NCBI GenBank assembly: GCA_046313675.1
Contig: JBKBXU010000020.1
Span: 1-25,815 of the forward strand
Direction of reading: 5' to 3'
Length of the DNA stretch: 25,815 nucleotides
From: JBKBXU01 sp046313675
GTDB taxonomy: Bacteria > Bacteroidota > Bacteroidia > Cytophagales > Cytophagaceae
The position numbers were made by a program, and so were the translations under genes. The first letter of the stretch is position 1; the number at the start of each line of letters is the position of its first letter. A model generated the notes under the pieces. That model was not told the DNA's origin. It made no database searches and was given only the letters and a program-made list of their open reading frames with translations. Of the stretch, positions 16,584-24,330 are shown in pieces.

Positions 16584-16973
16584 TTAGTTGTCGTTTTTCT
16601 CTTCCTTATCTTCATCTGAAGCCGGAGGAATGTCTATTTTAGAAAACAGCTCGTCCATTTTTGCAGCGTAATCCAGGTTATCATCGTAATAGAATATTAA
16701 CTCCGGAATCACCCTTGCCTGGTTGCGTATCTTGTTCCCTAACAAAAGCCTGATCTGTTTAGTTTGGGTTTTGATATTTTGCAAAAGACCTTTCTTATCC
16801 TTTTCCATCAAAAAACTAAGATATATTTTAGCCACACCCAGGTCTGGAGAAACATTTACATGTGTTACCGTTATAAATGCACTTCCAAACAAGCTTTTGG
16901 CATCTCTCTGAAAAATCTCGCCCAACTCTTTCTGAATCAACTTTGAAAATCTGTTTTGCCTTTTATTATCCAT
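16584..16973 (-). CDS. rbfA: 30S ribosome-binding factor A
   Basis: RbfA binds the 30S subunit and helps mature the 5' end of 16S rRNA, important in cold. The 129-residue size and KH-type fold are typical. The N-terminus (RQNRFSKLIQKELGEIFQRD) is the usual basic helix. ITVTHVNVSPDLGVAKIYLSFL is the conserved central strand-turn-strand with V-x-x-S-x-D-L-x-x-A, and IRNQARVIPELIFYYDDNLDYAAKMDELFSKI is the conserved R-x-x-P-E-L-x-F-x-x-D-x-x-x-x-x-x-x-x-x-x-x-L end. A Glu/Lys-rich tail (SDEDKEEKNDN) is poorly conserved in the family. It heads a likely two-gene operon with the FtsX permease; the region upstream (16974-17182) is shared with the divergent gene at 17183. Confidence 0.95.
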   Translation of the reverse strand: MDNKRQNRFSKLIQKELGEIFQRDAKSLFGSAFITVTHVNVSPDLGVAKIYLSFLMEKDKKGLLQNIKTQTKQIRLLLGNKIRNQARVIPELIFYYDDNLDYAAKMDELFSKIDIPPASDEDKEEKNDN

Positions 16974-17032
16974 ATCCGGTATATTTTAAACGGTAATGCT
17001 TCCTTATTTAATAGTTAACCAATAACGCCTAA

Positions 17033-17060
17033 ATCAGATTAAAAATTAATTTTATCTGAT
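17033..17060. repeat. AT-rich inverted repeat between divergent genes
   Basis: ATCAGAT (17033-17039) and ATCTGAT (17054-17060) are reverse complements; with a one-base bulge the pairing extends by AAAA/TTTT to an 11-bp stem around a 5-base loop. It lies near the centre of the 209-bp region between rbfA and the divergent membrane-protein gene. Operator or hairpin; no regulator is recognised. Confidence 0.35.
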
Positions 17061-17182
17061 GAAAGTATTTTTTACATTTATTTTGCAGGCAAATGAAAAA
17101 ATACGGGTTAAATTTACCAAACTTACTTTAATTTATTTAGGTTACATATTTTTAACATTAATAAAAGCCATAATCTTCCAAA

Positions 17183-18589
17183 TTGATTACGTATTTCAGA
17201 AATTTTGATGCTATAAAACTTCCGGCTCTACTGATACTGTTGCTGGCTATGAGGTTACCCATGCTTTATATGGGAATGCCATTGACCATCCCGGAACTTA
17301 GCTGGATGCTGGTAGGTGAGAAGCTTGGAAATGGCTTTGTAATGTACCGCGATGTTTGGGAAAACCTCGAACCCTTGTCAGCCTGGGTTTATTATATTAT
17401 TGATATGCTATTTAATGGCTCTATAGCTGCTTACCGTACCATAGCCCTTCTGCTTATCTTTATTCAGGCCTTGATATGCAATTATATTTATAACATGAAC
17501 CTTGTCAGGGAGAAAACTATGATTCCGGCACTAATGTATGTGGCATTTTCTTTTTTATATTTTGATTTTATGGCCCTCTCCCCAACATTAATGTGCCTCA
17601 CGTTCATTTTATTAATGTTCTATTACATAATTTATCTGCTAAAGCACCCGGAAGAAAACGAGAAAATTTTTTCTCTGGGTATTTCTGCAGGCCTGGCTGC
17701 TTTGTTTTATTATCCTGCTATTACCCTCCTGGTATTTATAATTATTGCTTATGTATTTCTTACCCCTGCAAATCTTAGGAAGCTGTTTCTATTGCTTATA
17801 GGGTTTGTTTTACCTTTTGCCATTATTTCTGTATACTATTTTTGGCATGATGGCTTGTACGACTTCTATCAGAATTTTCTGTTATCCTTGTTAACGCTGC
17901 CAACAACGAGGTACATAGAAAACGAAACCTTAATTTTGATCATTTCTTTACCCGCCTTTGTGGTGGTTGCCTCAGCGTTTATTGTCCTCTCCTCATCCAA
18001 CCTGACCAACTATACCAACAACATTATCAAAATGATTATTTTGTATCTGGTACTTGCATCCATATCCTTTCTTTTTCTGACCAGAAACATTTCCACCTAC
18101 CAGCTTTACATTTTTCTGCCAGGCATTGTGTACTTTGCGACATTTGGCGTCCTGCAACTAAGACGAAAAAGACTTCAGGAGTTTTCGTTCTTCTTTATTC
18201 TGGGACTGATGCTGTTTTTTAATTACGGCTCTCTCTATAATGTCGGGATCAGGAGCGATATTACAGACAACGAAGCCCTTGAGGTGGAACGAGCTGAATT
18301 TCACACCCGTTATTCAGGAAAAAAAGTATGGGTTACAGGCGATGACCGCAACTATTATATGGACAATTCCCTGGGAATGCCTTACCTTAATATGTTTCTT
18401 GCTGAAAGGCATTTTGCCCACCTGGATGATTACCGCATAATAAGCGAAGTTTATGCAAATTTTGAACGCCATAAACCGGAAGTAATTCTGGATCACAGAG
18501 GAGTAATGCCGGCTGTTCTTCAGTATATTCCAATCCTAAATCAGAAATACCAACAGCTGGAAGGAACCTCAATTTACGTTAGAAAATAA
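17183..18589 (+). CDS. Polytopic membrane protein, GT-C glycosyltransferase-like
   Basis: 468-residue protein with about ten to eleven membrane helices and a soluble C-terminal domain of roughly 95 residues (from GKKVWVTGDDRNYYMDNSLG). The first loop reads GFVMYRDVWENLEPLSAWVYYIIDMLF; its YRDVWEN..PL pattern recalls GT-C glycosyltransferases that use polyprenyl-linked sugars (ArnT/PMT type, usual form YRD..DH.PPL), but the canonical acidic pair is not obvious. DUF6427-like Bacteroidota membrane proteins are an alternative. Function is therefore unassigned. The start is TTG at 17183 (MITYFRNFDAIKLP); the first ATG is 22 codons later (17249) and would cut into the first helix, so TTG is preferred. 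It is divergent from rbfA and its stop codon abuts the convergent rpiB stop with no base between. Confidence 0.75.
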   Translation: MITYFRNFDAIKLPALLILLLAMRLPMLYMGMPLTIPELSWMLVGEKLGNGFVMYRDVWENLEPLSAWVYYIIDMLFNGSIAAYRTIALLLIFIQALICNYIYNMNLVREKTMIPALMYVAFSFLYFDFMALSPTLMCLTFILLMFYYIIYLLKHPEENEKIFSLGISAGLAALFYYPAITLLVFIIIAYVFLTPANLRKLFLLLIGFVLPFAIISVYYFWHDGLYDFYQNFLLSLLTLPTTRYIENETLILIISLPAFVVVASAFIVLSSSNLTNYTNNIIKMIILYLVLASISFLFLTRNISTYQLYIFLPGIVYFATFGVLQLRRKRLQEFSFFFILGLMLFFNYGSLYNVGIRSDITDNEALEVERAEFHTRYSGKKVWVTGDDRNYYMDNSLGMPYLNMFLAERHFAHLDDYRIISEVYANFERHKPEVILDHRGVMPAVLQYIPILNQKYQQLEGTSIYVRK

Positions 18590-19027
18590 CTAGCAGCAAT
18601 GTATTTTGTCGACCCTGTTGTTATGTCGGCCACCTTCAAAATCTGTACTAAGATAAATCTCTGCTGAGGCTTTGGCTTCTTCAATGTCCATAAACCTGGA
18701 TGGGAGGCAAAGCACATTGCTGTTGTTGTGTTGTCTTGCTAAAGCAGCCAATTCACGGTTCCAGCAAAGTGCCGCACGAATTCCTTCATGCTTATTGGCA
18801 GTCATGGCTACACCGTTACCACTGCCGCATATAAGAATTCCGAAATCCGCTTCCTTATTTTCAACAGCCGAAGCAAGTGGATGAGCAAAATCAGGATAAT
18901 CAACAGAAGCATCGCTGAATGGCCCGAAATCTTTGACCTCATATCCTTTTTGCTTTAAAAATTCAGTCAGAATGGTCTTATACTCAAATCCGGCATGATC
19001 GCCGCCGATAGCTACTTTTTTTGCCAT
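18590..19027 (-). CDS. rpiB: Ribose 5-phosphate isomerase B (RpiB/LacAB family)
   Basis: Interconverts ribose 5-phosphate and ribulose 5-phosphate in the non-oxidative pentose phosphate pathway; cytoplasmic. 145 aa, usual family length. Asp10-His11 in IGGDHAGFEYK, catalytic Cys67 in ILICGSGNGVAMTANK (E. coli RpiB Cys66), and His100 in ALARQHNNSNVLCLP (E. coli His99) are all in place. CGSGNG forms the anion hole. The C-terminus carries extra His/Cys residues (FEGGRHNNRVDKIHCC), with a terminal Cys-Cys pair. It starts 4 bases after tatC, so it is translated from the same transcript. Other family members act on allose or galactose 6-phosphates (AlsI, LacAB), but RpiB is most likely here. Confidence 0.93.
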   Translation of the reverse strand: MAKKVAIGGDHAGFEYKTILTEFLKQKGYEVKDFGPFSDASVDYPDFAHPLASAVENKEADFGILICGSGNGVAMTANKHEGIRAALCWNRELAALARQHNNSNVLCLPSRFMDIEEAKASAEIYLSTDFEGGRHNNRVDKIHCC

Positions 19028-19031
19028 TTTC

Positions 19032-19877
19032 TTAGTCCTTAATTAAACTTTGCTGTCTTTTCTTATAGACCGCTTTGGATATAAAAATACTTAATTCGAA
19101 AAGTAAATACATAGGGGCTGCCACCAAAATCTGACTGAGCACATCAGGAGATGGTGTCAGGATAGCAGCAACAACAAAAATACCCACTATACAATGTTTT
19201 CTATAGGTTCTCATAAAATCCGGGGTGATTATTCCTATACTGGTAAGGAAATGAACAACCACCGGTAGCTGAAAGATAAACCCACCACCCAATACTACCA
19301 TACACACCGTAGAAACATAAGAGGTTATGTCAAACTGATTCAATATAGCCGGATCCAGCTTGTAATTGGCCAGAAAATTAATGGATAATGGAGCAATTAC
19401 ATAATATCCGAACAAAAGACCCAGAGAGAATAAAAAGGTAACCGAGAAAATTGTGCCGCTGGCGGCATTCCGTTCTTTTGAATAAAGCCCTGGTTTTACA
19501 AACCGCCACATTTCCCAGAAAACATAAGGGAAAGCAACGACAATGCCGAAAACAAAAGAAGATAAAATATGCATGGAAAACTGCCCTGACAATTGCCTGC
19601 TCTGCAAGGTAAAATTTACCTCATCAATACAGGTAAGGTCGCTAATTTTGCACATCATCCGGTAGGTCCAGAAGTCTACACGGGAAGGTCCCAGGATGAT
19701 CTCGTGAAAGATCCAATCCATGGTTACAAATCCCACAATTGTAAATATCAAAATAGCAATAAATGCCCTTATCAGATGCCATCTGAAAACCTCCAGATGA
19801 TCTAAAAAGGGCATTTGTTTGTCTTCTTCTTCCTCTTTGGTGAACCTTTTAGGGCTAATTTCTTTTATTTCGGCCAT
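19032..19877 (-). CDS. tatC: Sec-independent protein translocase TatC
   Basis: Core receptor of the twin-arginine translocase, which exports folded proteins across the inner membrane and recognises the RR signal. 281 aa with six predicted membrane helices. MPFLDHLEVFRWHLIRA is the conserved N-terminal cytoplasmic segment with its Glu, followed by TM1. FGIVVAFPYVFWEMWRFVKPGLYSKERN has the diagnostic F-P-x-x-x-W-x-x-W-x-F-x-x-P-G-L motif after TM2. The first periplasmic loop is longer than in E. coli (MDWIFHEIILGPSRVDFWTYRMMCKISDLTCIDEVNF) and contains Cys residues, as in many Bacteroidota TatC. The basic C-terminus (SKAVYKKRQQSLIKD) is cytoplasmic. It lies 30 bases after glyA and 4 before rpiB. 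tatA/B genes are not in the window. Confidence 0.95.
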   Translation of the reverse strand: MAEIKEISPKRFTKEEEEDKQMPFLDHLEVFRWHLIRAFIAILIFTIVGFVTMDWIFHEIILGPSRVDFWTYRMMCKISDLTCIDEVNFTLQSRQLSGQFSMHILSSFVFGIVVAFPYVFWEMWRFVKPGLYSKERNAASGTIFSVTFLFSLGLLFGYYVIAPLSINFLANYKLDPAILNQFDITSYVSTVCMVVLGGGFIFQLPVVVHFLTSIGIITPDFMRTYRKHCIVGIFVVAAILTPSPDVLSQILVAAPMYLLFELSIFISKAVYKKRQQSLIKD

Positions 19878-19907
19878 GCCTGAGTAACGAATTTCTTAGG
19901 ATCAAAT

Positions 19908-21200
19908 TTATTTATAAAGAGGAAAATCTTTCATCCATTCGTTCACTTCACTTCTTACCGAAGAAATTTTAGCGTCGTTTTCATGATTCATTAATACCGT
20001 ATCGATCATCTCCACAATTCTGACCATATCATCTTCTTTCATACCACGAGTTGTGATAGCAGCCGTACCAACACGCATACCGGAAGTAACAAAAGGTGAT
20101 TTGTCATCAAACGGAACCATATTTTTGTTGATGGTAATGTCCGCTTTGATCAGCGTGTTTTCAGCAATTTTACCGGTAAGGTTCTTTGACCTCAGGTCAA
20201 TCAGCATCAAGTGGTTGTCTGTACCTCCGGATATAATGTCATAACCTTTATCAATAAATGCTTTGGCCATAACTTTGGCATTTTTCTGAACCTGAAGGGC
20301 ATAGTCCATATATGAATCAGAAAGTGCTTCATGAAATGCTACGGCCTTTGCCGCAATAACATGCTCTAAGGGACCACCTTGCGTTCCAGGGAAAACAGCC
20401 ATATCCAATACACTGGACATCATTCTGATTTCGCCTTTAGGGGTTGTAAGTCCGAATGGATTTTCAAAATCCTTGCCCATCATGATCATACCACCTCTTG
20501 GGCCTCTAAGGGTCTTGTGAGTGGTAGTTGAAACTATATGGCAATGTTCGATCGGGTCATTTAATAAGCCTTTGGCGATTAAACCTGCAGGATGGGAAAT
20601 ATCCGCAAGTAATAAAGCGCCTACGCTATCGGCAATGGCTCTCAGCCTTTCATAATCCCAGTCTCTGGAATATGCGGAAGCACCACAAATAATTAATTTT
20701 GGTTTTTCTCTGGCCGCAATTTCTTCTACTTTATCCCAGCTAATGGTGCCGGTTTCTTTTTCAACTCCGTAGAAATTCGGTTTGTAATATTTTCCTGACA
20801 AATTTACCGGTGATCCGTGAGAAAGGTGGCCACCGTGTGACAGGTCAAATCCAAGGATTGCATCACCCGGATTAAGGCAGCCAAGGAATACTGCTGCATT
20901 CGCCTGAGCTCCTGAATGCGGCTGCACGTTTGCCCACTCAGCATTGAATAATTCTTTTGCACGATCAATGGCCAACTGCTCCGCCTGATCCACTACCTCA
21001 CATCCACCATAGTATCTTTTTCCGGGAAGGCCTTCTGCATATTTATTGGTCAGTACGCTGCCCATAGCTTCCATTACTTGTTTTGAAGTAAAGTTTTCTG
21101 AAGCAATAAGTTCAATGCCGTGCTCTTGTCTGTCGCCTTCTTGTTTTATAAGGTCAAAGATCTGAGTGTCTCTGGCTATTTGTCTGGTTTTTGTTTCCAT
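19908..21200 (-). CDS. glyA: Serine hydroxymethyltransferase
   Basis: PLP enzyme converting serine and tetrahydrofolate to glycine and 5,10-methylene-THF, the main source of one-carbon units; cytoplasmic. 430 aa. The PLP-binding lysine is Lys229 in VSTTTHKTLRGPRGG, the same number as in E. coli GlyA. Other conserved blocks: LIASENFTSKQVMEAMGS, KYAEGLPGKRYYGGCEVVD, NVQPHSGAQANAAVF and DISHPAGLIAKG. The C-terminal SGMRVGTAAITTRGM closes the fold. It lies 30 bases upstream of tatC and likely heads the glyA-tatC-rpiB transcript. A promoter candidate is at 21226-21256, before the GxxExxY cassette. Confidence 0.97.
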   Translation of the reverse strand: METKTRQIARDTQIFDLIKQEGDRQEHGIELIASENFTSKQVMEAMGSVLTNKYAEGLPGKRYYGGCEVVDQAEQLAIDRAKELFNAEWANVQPHSGAQANAAVFLGCLNPGDAILGFDLSHGGHLSHGSPVNLSGKYYKPNFYGVEKETGTISWDKVEEIAAREKPKLIICGASAYSRDWDYERLRAIADSVGALLLADISHPAGLIAKGLLNDPIEHCHIVSTTTHKTLRGPRGGMIMMGKDFENPFGLTTPKGEIRMMSSVLDMAVFPGTQGGPLEHVIAAKAVAFHEALSDSYMDYALQVQKNAKVMAKAFIDKGYDIISGGTDNHLMLIDLRSKNLTGKIAENTLIKADITINKNMVPFDDKSPFVTSGMRVGTAAITTRGMKEDDMVRIVEMIDTVLMNHENDAKISSVRSEVNEWMKDFPLYK

Positions 21201-21225
21201 TGATTAATAAGTAAAAATGAAGATG

Positions 21226-21256
21226 TAAAATTAACCGAACTTACAGACTATCCCAA
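21226..21256 (-). promoter_or_regulatory. Promoter candidate for glyA
   Basis: On the minus strand TTG (21256-21254) is followed after 20 bases by TAATTTTA (21233-21226), matching the Bacteroidota -33/-7 pattern TTG-N19/20-TAnnTTT with A in place of the last G. The implied start is near 21219, about 20 bases before the ATG. It lies between glyA and the first repeat unit of the GxxExxY cassette. Confidence 0.4.
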
Positions 21257-21277
21257 GAGATATTTGGTTTAATATTT

Positions 21278-21339
21278 AACCACAACAGACACGATGATAT
21301 TATTTTTTTTAACCACAGAGGACACGGAGTTTACACGGC
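21278..21339 (+). repeat. CAC(A/G)GAG repeat array, left flank of GxxExxY gene
   Basis: A clear unit AACCACAGAGGACACGGAGT (21311-21330) continues as TTTACACGGC. A more degenerate unit, AACCACAACAGACACGATGA (21278-21297), sits 33 bases before it with 14 of 20 positions shared. The units point towards the GxxExxY gene. The right flank carries the same motif in reverse. Confidence 0.6.
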
Positions 21340-21390
21340 TAAATAACGCTTAAAACGAGCTCGGTAAACTCATATTCAATTAATTCTTTT

Positions 21391-21768
21391 TTACATTACA
21401 ACCCTTCTAATTCCTTCTTTCAGAGATTTAACGTTAAAGTTAATAAGGAAACCTACTTTACTTTCTGATAACTTCAGATAAGTCATTAACTGCGCAAAAT
21501 GAACATCATTAAGTGCATCTACCGCTTTAATCTCGAGAACGACTTTGTTTTCTACCCATAAGTCTAACCGATATCCTGCATCAAGATAAACTTCTTCATA
21601 AACAAGCGGCAAGGGATGCTGCTTTTTAACAGATAATCCCGACTTTTTAATTTCGTAATAGAGCACTTCTTCATAGGCCGACTCTAAAAGGCCTGGTCCA
21701 AACGATGAGTGTATTTTATAAGCACACTCTAAAATTTTCTTTGTTAAATCAGAATGTATTAATGTCAT
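21391..21768 (-). CDS. GxxExxY protein (PD-(D/E)XK nuclease superfamily)
   Basis: 125-residue protein of the GxxExxY family (Pfam PDDEXK_3 type), found in scattered multiple copies in many bacteria; cellular role unknown. The name motif is G26-L-L-E29-S-A-Y32 in SSFGPGLLESAYEEVL. The nuclease core is visible: Asp69 (GYRLDLWVEN), Glu79-x-Lys81 (VVLEIKAVDAL) and Gln93-x-x-x-Tyr97 (FAQLMTYLKLS), the arrangement seen in RecB/Cas4-like nucleases, so catalysis is plausible. No signal peptide or membrane helix. Lys/Glu-rich start LTKKILECAYKIHS. It is enclosed by inward-facing CACRGAG-type repeats, unlike any other gene in the window, and lies between the S9 peptidase and glyA. Acquisition by transfer is likely but inferred. 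Confidence 0.88.
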   Translation of the reverse strand: MTLIHSDLTKKILECAYKIHSSFGPGLLESAYEEVLYYEIKKSGLSVKKQHPLPLVYEEVYLDAGYRLDLWVENKVVLEIKAVDALNDVHFAQLMTYLKLSESKVGFLINFNVKSLKEGIRRVVM

Positions 21769-21865
21769 AGCTTTTAAAAATTTGCCTTTAAATATAAAAA
21801 CTATTCCGTTAAAACCATATTATCCAAATAAATACAAAACTTCAATTGACTTATACCAAATAAAA

Positions 21866-21912
21866 AGCTCCGTGCAGACTCCGTGTTTATACCCCGTGAA
21901 ACTCCGTGGTAA
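21866..21912 (-). repeat. CACGGAG repeat array, right flank of GxxExxY gene
   Basis: Read on the minus strand it starts TTTACCACGGAG, then TTTCACGGGG, then AAACACGGAG, then CTGCACGGAG: four related units in 47 bases. It is the inverted counterpart of the left array at 21311-21339 and ends 14 bases before the S9 peptidase stop codon. Confidence 0.6.
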
Positions 21913-21926
21913 AATTTCTTCCACTT

Positions 21927-24122
21927 TCACAAATTCTCCAAAATATACCTCGTCATCATTTCATACAAATGAAGTCTGGTGTTACCACCATAGATCCCGT
22001 GATTTCGGTTTGGATAATAGAAGGTATCAAACTGCTTACCGGCTGCGATCAGTGCGTTCTGCATCTCCAAAGCATTCTGAATATGCACATTATCATCTGC
22101 CGTACCATGAATGAGCAGATATTTTCCCCTTAAATTAGCGGCATGGGTAATAGGTGAGTTATTGTCATATCCTGCAGCATTTTCGCTTGGCAAGCCCAAA
22201 AAACGCTCAGTATAAATGGTGTCGTAAAACCTCCAGCTCGTTACCGGAGCTACAGCAATGGCCAGCTTAAACTGATCCGCACCCAAAGTAATTGCCAGAG
22301 ATGACAAATATCCGCCAAAGCTCCACCCGAATATTCCAATTCTGTCTCCGTCTATGTAATCAAGGCCTGCCAGATACTTTGCCGTAGAAATAACATCCTT
22401 TGTTTCATATTTACCTAATTGGTTTTGGGTCATTTTTTTAAAATCAGCACCACGGCCTCCCGTACCCCTCCCGTCCACACAGGCAACAATATATCCCTTC
22501 TGTGCCAGAAGGTGAAACCAAAAGTGGTTATGGTTTCCCCAGCGATTCATTACAAGCTGATGGCCGGGGCCCCCATATACCGTTAGCAAAACGGGATATT
22601 TTTTCCCCGGATCAAAATCAGGAGGGCGAATAATGAATCCGTTGAGCTTCGATCCATCGGCGGCAGGAAATTCCGTAAATTCAAACGTACCGAAACTGTA
22701 ATTCTTTAGGCGATCTTCAAGCTCACTGTTGTTAAGCAACTCCCTGGAAAATGTGGAACCCGTAGCATAAAGTGTTACTTTCAAAGGTCTGGCTATACTA
22801 CTGTGATACTGTATGTAATAATTAAAACCGGTGCTAAACCGTGCCTGATGGAAGCCCTCTTCAGAGCTTAATCTGGTTTTCTTTTTTCCGCTTAGTTGAA
22901 TGCTGTATAAGTGCCTTTGTTTAGAGGAAAATTCCGTAGAAGAATAATACAGAATTCCATTTTTCTCATCCAGGCCATAATATTCATCTACCTCCCAAGT
23001 GCCTTTGGTTATTTGCCTGACGAGCATTCCCTTGTCGGAATACAAATACAGGTGTTTGTATCCATCTTTTTCACTGCTTATGATAAACTGCTTCCCGTCT
23101 CCTATAAAAGAAAAATCATCATTAATTTCAATGTAAGCTTTGTCTTTTTCTTCATATAAAAGACCTGCCTTTCCTGTATGTACATCTGCAAGAACGATCT
23201 GAAGATGATTCTGTAGGCGGTTAAGATGATATACCGCCAGGGAGGCTGAGCTCGGATGCCATTTTATTCTTGGTATATATGCATCCTGATTGGATCCTGC
23301 AAGAGCTTTAACTTTTTGTTCAGATTCGAGATGAAACATGTACACCTCAACTTTTGAGTTAGATTCACCAGCTTTGGGATATTTGAAGGAGTGATTTGCA
23401 GGATAAGGCTCTTGAGAACCCTGCCATAATTGGAGAGTAAATTCCGGAACATGCGATTCATCAAACCGGAAATAAGCAATTTTCTTACTGTCCGGAGACC
23501 ATTGAAAAGCCTGCACCAATTCAAATTCTTCTTCATATACCCAATCACTTGCGCCGTTAATGATCTTGTTCAGCTCTCCATCTGTGGTAACCGCCACCTC
23601 TTTCATGTCTGAGATTTGTGTATAGTACAGGTTATTATTACGCACATAAGCGATGTTTTTACCATCCGGAGAAAATGTGGCATAAGCCGATTTACCTTGG
23701 GCTGAAATTCTGGCAAGTTTTTTGTTTTTAAGGTCAAACAGGTAGTAGTCGGCTACGGTGGAGTGACGGAAAATCTTAACAGAACCGGTGCTAATAAGTA
23801 CCATAGAAAGATCAGGGCTAAAGAAATATTCTTCAGGTACAATTTTTTCACCTGTTTCAGAAACAATTAGCTCACTACCTCGTACAAGTACGGACGCAAC
23901 ATCGCCGGTTCGAACGGAATATTGTACGATATCATGGGCAGACGAAAAGGCGGTGTAAAAATTATCGTCCTGCATCCAGCGAAAACCGCTGACGGTGCGA
24001 AACTGAAAAGTGCTGGTCTGCCATATTTCCCGAAGGGTAATTTCCTTGTCCTGAGCAGTAATAGGAGAAGAAAATATCGAAATATAAATTATTAAAAAAC
24101 AATATGTTAAAGCTTTTTTCAT
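21927..24122 (-). CDS. S9 family peptidase, dipeptidyl peptidase IV type
   Basis: Secreted or periplasmic serine peptidase that removes N-terminal dipeptides (usually X-Pro). 731 aa. Signal peptide MKKALTYCFLIIYISIFSSPITAQ. An N-terminal beta-propeller (DPPIV_N, about residues 40-490) contains DWVYEEEF, the double-Glu motif that binds the substrate amino end. The alpha/beta-hydrolase domain (about 520-731) has Ser601 in GWSFGGYLSS, Asp676 in LLIHGTADDNVH and His708 in YYPNRNHGIYGG, with spacings like human DPP4. The single-gene transcript ends against the repeat array at 21866-21912; upstream it shares a 208-bp region with the divergent lipoprotein at 24331. Prolyl oligopeptidase-like relatives are possible, but the EEE motif favours DPP IV. 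Confidence 0.95.
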   Translation of the reverse strand: MKKALTYCFLIIYISIFSSPITAQDKEITLREIWQTSTFQFRTVSGFRWMQDDNFYTAFSSAHDIVQYSVRTGDVASVLVRGSELIVSETGEKIVPEEYFFSPDLSMVLISTGSVKIFRHSTVADYYLFDLKNKKLARISAQGKSAYATFSPDGKNIAYVRNNNLYYTQISDMKEVAVTTDGELNKIINGASDWVYEEEFELVQAFQWSPDSKKIAYFRFDESHVPEFTLQLWQGSQEPYPANHSFKYPKAGESNSKVEVYMFHLESEQKVKALAGSNQDAYIPRIKWHPSSASLAVYHLNRLQNHLQIVLADVHTGKAGLLYEEKDKAYIEINDDFSFIGDGKQFIISSEKDGYKHLYLYSDKGMLVRQITKGTWEVDEYYGLDEKNGILYYSSTEFSSKQRHLYSIQLSGKKKTRLSSEEGFHQARFSTGFNYYIQYHSSIARPLKVTLYATGSTFSRELLNNSELEDRLKNYSFGTFEFTEFPAADGSKLNGFIIRPPDFDPGKKYPVLLTVYGGPGHQLVMNRWGNHNHFWFHLLAQKGYIVACVDGRGTGGRGADFKKMTQNQLGKYETKDVISTAKYLAGLDYIDGDRIGIFGWSFGGYLSSLAITLGADQFKLAIAVAPVTSWRFYDTIYTERFLGLPSENAAGYDNNSPITHAANLRGKYLLIHGTADDNVHIQNALEMQNALIAAGKQFDTFYYPNRNHGIYGGNTRLHLYEMMTRYILENL

Positions 24123-24193
24123 TGATGACTACAATTTTAATTTAGTTTTAATTCTAATATGGAAAAAAGTTTACACTTTTACAGAAAATATAC

Positions 24194-24224
24194 TTGTATA
24201 ATATCATCCCTTTTCCTAATTTAG
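24194..24224 (+). promoter_or_regulatory. Promoter candidate for the lipoprotein gene
   Basis: TTG (24194-24196), 20 bases, then TAATTTAG (24217-24224), one mismatch from TAnnTTTG. The implied leader is about 100 bases. A TATAAT at 24197-24202 overlaps the spacer but has no well-spaced partner. Weak call. Confidence 0.3.
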
Positions 24225-24330
24225 TATGATGTTTTAAAAATAAAATTAATGAATAATACTCTTTAACGAATTTTTCGAACCTAAATAATAACAATAAACC
24301 AATTCCAAACACTAAAAATCAAAGTTAAAC

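Larger units (their letters stand above)
21307..21915. mobile_element. Putative GxxExxY nuclease cassette with inverted repeats
   Basis: About 610 bp. The ends read TTTTAACCACAGAG on the left and, as reverse complement, TTTTACCACGGAG on the right, both directed inward around one GxxExxY gene. It sits just past the stop of the S9 peptidase and about 105 bases before the glyA start without interrupting either. No transposase is present, so mobilisation would need help or the encoded nuclease. That this is a mobile unit is inference from structure. Confidence 0.4.

Noticed and set aside
21278..21339. Possible CRISPR array
   Set aside because: Only two short degenerate units with one AT-rich spacer, and the same motif faces the other way across the gene; no cas genes.
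24197..24202. TATAAT as a sigma-70-like -10 box for the lipoprotein
   Set aside because: No -35 box at 16-18 bases; the Bacteroidota-type pattern at 24194-24224 fits slightly better, and both are weak.
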